Position numbers and translations under genes: made by a program. From NCBI RefSeq assembly GCF_000002985.6, contig NC_003284.9, positions 13,826,001 to 13,890,000 of the forward strand: DNA of 64,000 nt. Direction: 5' to 3'. The stretch comes from Caenorhabditis elegans (Eukaryota; Nematoda; Chromadorea; Rhabditida; Rhabditidae). Of this stretch, positions 60,797 to 64,000 are shown one piece after another. Every line of letters starts with the position of its first letter. Positions within the stretch are counted from its first letter, which is position 1. The notes under the pieces were generated by a model. That model was not told where the DNA came from, ran no database searches, and saw only the letters and a list, made by a program, of their open reading frames with translations.

Positions 60797-62590
60797 ACTG
60801 CATTTTGGCAGAATCTAAGCATGGCCTATTCAGAGAAAAAATAAATTGGAACTCATATAATCTGTGAACCGTTAGATGATTGACCTATTTGAACCATATG
60901 GGATCTTGTTTGTTTGTTTATTCGAAATTAGATAAATAGTAACAAAATGTAGTACATAGAAGATCAACGGGGAAAATCGAATAACACATAAAATAAGAAA
61001 GACCCGTCAGAGTCCATCTTAAGTATGAGAAAAAAAATCTTGATCAGAAACCTCAATTTTCAAAGAGACCAATAAAAAAGTTCTTGAGATAAAACGTCTG
61101 TCGAAAACGATAAAACGGAGAACGAGGAACCGAATCCGAATAACGTTGCTTTTTCTACTCCCCTTCAGATTCTGGTCTCGAAATGAATCGTAAATCAAAC
61201 TAAACCGCATCGCAATAAAATGTTAATGTTAATGCGCCTCTTCAACTGGCGTTAAATTTGGCCCCTCCTATGGTATCACCGTTTTCTTCTCCAGGAAACC
61301 GGACTCAGTTTGAATAGAAGAAGGTGTGCGTAATGGGGAGGAAAGGGGGAGTGATTATTACTACTATATCTTTTATGACACCCGTTCGGCCTACACTATA
61401 ATTAATGATATTATATTTTTATCTTCTTATCTCTATATTATCAGTTTCTTGAACACTGTTCAGGTTCTTCTTTACTGCATTGGGATTTGGAATTTTTTTT
61501 TTTGAAATTTCTCACCTTCACCACACCCTATCCAGTTTTCCATCTAAAAAACTGCGGCTGAAAAAAATTGGGTGTGGATAGGGGGTGGCAAATAGAACAT
61601 GCACGCACTGTATTGAGATGAAAATTTAAAAAAAGAATGTATTAATACATTTGTGGAAAAAAACCATAAAGATAGACATTTAATTTTATAAAATCAATTC
61701 CGTCCTATACCAGCAACGCCTTTGAAATGAAAAGTGACTCATTTTACACCTCTTCAGGCCTGATTCCGCTTGTCTGGCGTGTATGGTTCTTGGTTTTTCG
61801 AGTGGAATAATTATTTGTTGGTTCTTTTTTCTAGTGAGCAGTAAGACAAAATGGAAATCCCAAATTTTATGAGTGGAAAAACTAATTCAAAAAGGGATTT
61901 CAACAAACAGATTAAAGCGGTGTGAGAGAAGAAATGAAACAGAAAAAATATGGGTTCAGAACAGGAATAAGTGGGGATGTGTCTTAAAAAAGTCTGGCTT
62001 CAATTACAAAAACTGCAAATTCTAAAAATTGTATTTAAAAGTTTTTCTATTGGTTACAAAATTAAAATGTTTGATTTTTTGTAAGGTTCTACAAGTTACA
62101 GCTGATTAAAAACTTGTAACTGCTCTTAAAAATTTTTAGAAAGCTAATATATGTGTTAAAAATTCAAAATTAGGAATAATGTCAAGTACAGATAAAATTA
62201 AAGTCCAAAAAAACAAGAAATATGAATGATTTCAGCTATGTATCTCAGCGTTTTTCAAATTTCTTTATCAAATTTGGGTGTTATATTCTTACTTTGAAAA
62301 ATGAATAAGATAATAATCCTACAGGTAAAGTGTAATTTTTGGAATCCGTTAAAAGTATACGCATATTCAAAATCCGAGACAAAACGACGAAAAGTTTTTT
62401 TTTTAATGTTTAAAAATTTGTTTTCAAAGTTTATTAACTCAAATTTAAGTCATCAAAAGATAATAAAAATCCAATAACAAAAAATACGGAAGAAATATGA
62501 GAAAAAATGTGAGGAAGAAACCGAATAACGCTCCTGCCAGTACCTTTTGTCTCCCGCGCAGGAGGACACACGATATGGCTGTCCACTCAC
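60797..62590. other. Gene-free AT-rich interval
   Basis: No gene model is possible. The frame at 61019-61210 is short and unsupported. The 61240-61400 part is less AT-rich and could be regulatory, but nothing specific can be named. Confidence 0.45.
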
Positions 62591-62660
62591 CGGTTGCGCG
62601 GAAGACGGACAACGGGACACCATCAGGCTGTTCAGGCTCATTATCTCGTTTTTTAGGCAT
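62591..62660 (-). CDS. Possible first coding exon (minus), 23 codons + 1 base
   Basis: An ATG at 62660 opens a hydrophilic, non-repetitive frame (MPKKRDNEPEQPDGVPLS...) that reaches a consensus donor (ACCG|GTGAGT, edge 62591) after 70 bases. Local GC is higher than in the surrounding DNA. Its phase (1) would match the incoming phase of hlb-1 exons at 51582, 51352 or 50704, but not the one at 55020. It could therefore be a third, distal start of hlb-1 that skips exon 55020, or the start of another gene. No acceptor is seen just upstream of the ATG. Confidence 0.35.
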
Positions 62661-64000
62661 TATGTTTTTGATAGCAGGTGTGAAAAAGGGACAATATAAT
62701 TTTGTACTCGCCGAAACAACATAAGCAGCAGGTGGTTTTTATGAATTTAAAAATAGGTTACCGGCTAGCTGAAATACGTTAGAAACTTGAAAATTAAGTT
62801 AGTTTTATTAAGTAGTTTTAGTCTTTCAATTTAAAATTCCAACAAATTACGTTGTCCTGGAATATAGGACAGGATTATAGGACATTTTACATAATTTCCC
62901 AATTTAAGGTTCAAGTTTGCCATTTTTAAAATTGATATAGCCTGGTTTGAAACGGGTACAGCGAACTAAAAAATAATCGATTACCAATCGGAAAGAAACT
63001 ATTTTGCGAAAAAATTAAACTCTAAGATGTGAAAAAGGTTCACTCAAAAACTTCACAATATGAAAGTAATGAGTATTGAAATTTTGCAAAAATTGCGTTT
63101 TGTAAATGCATAAAAGTTATCCAAATTATTTGAAACATTAAATGGTGCTTTCAATACTTAATAAACATAAAAAAGAAGTAAATGGTATCATTTGGCCTGG
63201 GATGTGGTAGGTACACATGACCCTCTTAGCTCATCCCTCATTGTCTCCAACTCGACATCTCTGCGTGTCTACTTTCTACCACATGCGCAAGAAAATTACA
63301 GGTATCGTTGTCTGCGTTACTTGATTACGCACACTCTCTAAGTTAGTGAGTTCTAGTGCACATAAGGTGAGTAGTACCTTGCCACAGATTAATCATCTAT
63401 TTAGACTTGTCTATGACGTCATTTTTGCACAATGTCAAGTTTTAAGCAGCACACTGGTTAATAAAATTAGTGTTCATTAAAATTCACAAAACACTGTTAA
63501 ATTTGCAATATAAAAAAACAATTTGTTCACTTTTGTTGAGTTAAATAACAAAATTATTTGGAAAATATTTAAAAAAAGCATACTTTTAATTCGTAAGTCC
63601 TAATGTAGTATTCAACTACAACGTAGAACTTTGAAAAATCATGGTCTAATGTTCAATTACTAAACTTATAGAATCAGACAACGTGCAACATGACAGAGCT
63701 TCATAAAATTGCGTCTCTGAAGTGGAAAATGAACACAAGCCAAAACATGGCTCTTTTGTGCTTCAGCCCACTTTTGCCAAATATGCTCTCAACAACATCG
63801 ATGAGTATCACCATCACGGAATAATAAACTTTGAAAACAGAAATTGGGTCTGATGCAAACTATACAACTTGACTTTTTTTCAATGGGAAAAATGTATTTT
63901 GTTTCATTTGAGGGAAGACTTGCATAACTGAAAAGTGTGTGAAAGCTATTAAATTAATGAGAAAAACTTCTGCCGGTGGGAGCAAATGCAAGTGGAAACG
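62661..64000. other. Gene-free right edge
   Basis: No supportable gene. 63190-63380 is less AT-rich, with clusters such as 'ccacatgcgcaag' and 'gttagtgagttctag', and might be a promoter segment. The remainder is AT-rich spacer. Confidence 0.4.

Noticed and set aside
1..64000. CRISPR arrays, bacterial operons or ribosomal RNA genes
   Set aside because: No regularly spaced repeats of CRISPR type, no Shine-Dalgarno-led gene runs and no rRNA signatures. Everything fits nematode nuclear DNA.

Overview
The window looks like nuclear DNA from a Caenorhabditis nematode, most probably C. elegans or a very close relative. It is AT-rich and has short introns with TTTTCAG or TTNCAG acceptors and GTAAGT or GTGAGT donors. 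Several start codons lie a few bases after an acceptor-like site with no upstream exon, as expected for SL1 trans-splicing. Three repeat types match families I associate with C. elegans: a TTAA-ended long palindrome, a 'gtgtgcggcaaattt' foldback and a 'tttgatctac...aaaaatgcggg' foldback. I rebuilt gene models by joining exons and checking splice phase by hand. No database search was possible.

Layout. 1-8.4 kb is mostly gene-free, with a weak minus-strand exon candidate (1583-1760), a short hairpin (2588-2662) and a decayed mariner transposon with 29-bp inverted repeats (5891-7133). 8.4-18.7 kb holds three small plus-strand genes with no family I recognise: 227 aa, about 183 aa, and a 106-aa protein with one C-terminal membrane segment. 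18.7-26.9 kb is a gene desert containing a palindrome of about 584 bp (19068-19651).

26.9-31 kb encodes a 596-aa SLC16/monocarboxylate-transporter-like MFS protein in seven exons. Its second intron carries a Tc1/mariner-superfamily element of about 950 bp with 29-bp inverted repeats. 33.1-34.9 kb encodes a 306-aa protein with a C-terminal cluster of membrane segments. It converges on a minus-strand gene (35.4-38.3 kb) for a 642-aa secreted protein with a signal peptide, a coiled-coil and proline-rich middle, and a lipocalin-like C-terminus.

39.5-56.7 kb, minus strand, is the largest locus: liprin-beta (hlb-1 in C. elegans), with the conserved N-terminal segment, a coiled coil and three C-terminal SAM domains. 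Exon phases predict two mutually exclusive N-termini made from promoters about 10 kb apart. A possible third first exon lies at 62.6 kb. 57-64 kb is upstream or intergenic DNA rich in repeats. It includes a well-preserved tRNA-derived SINE-like element (60108-60441) with A and B boxes, an ATT-type tail and a perfect 13-bp target-site duplication.

The genes do not form an obvious pathway or operon. The best leads are the SINE, the hlb-1 promoter and isoform structure, the lipocalin-like fusion protein, and the transposons sitting in introns and gene-free DNA.
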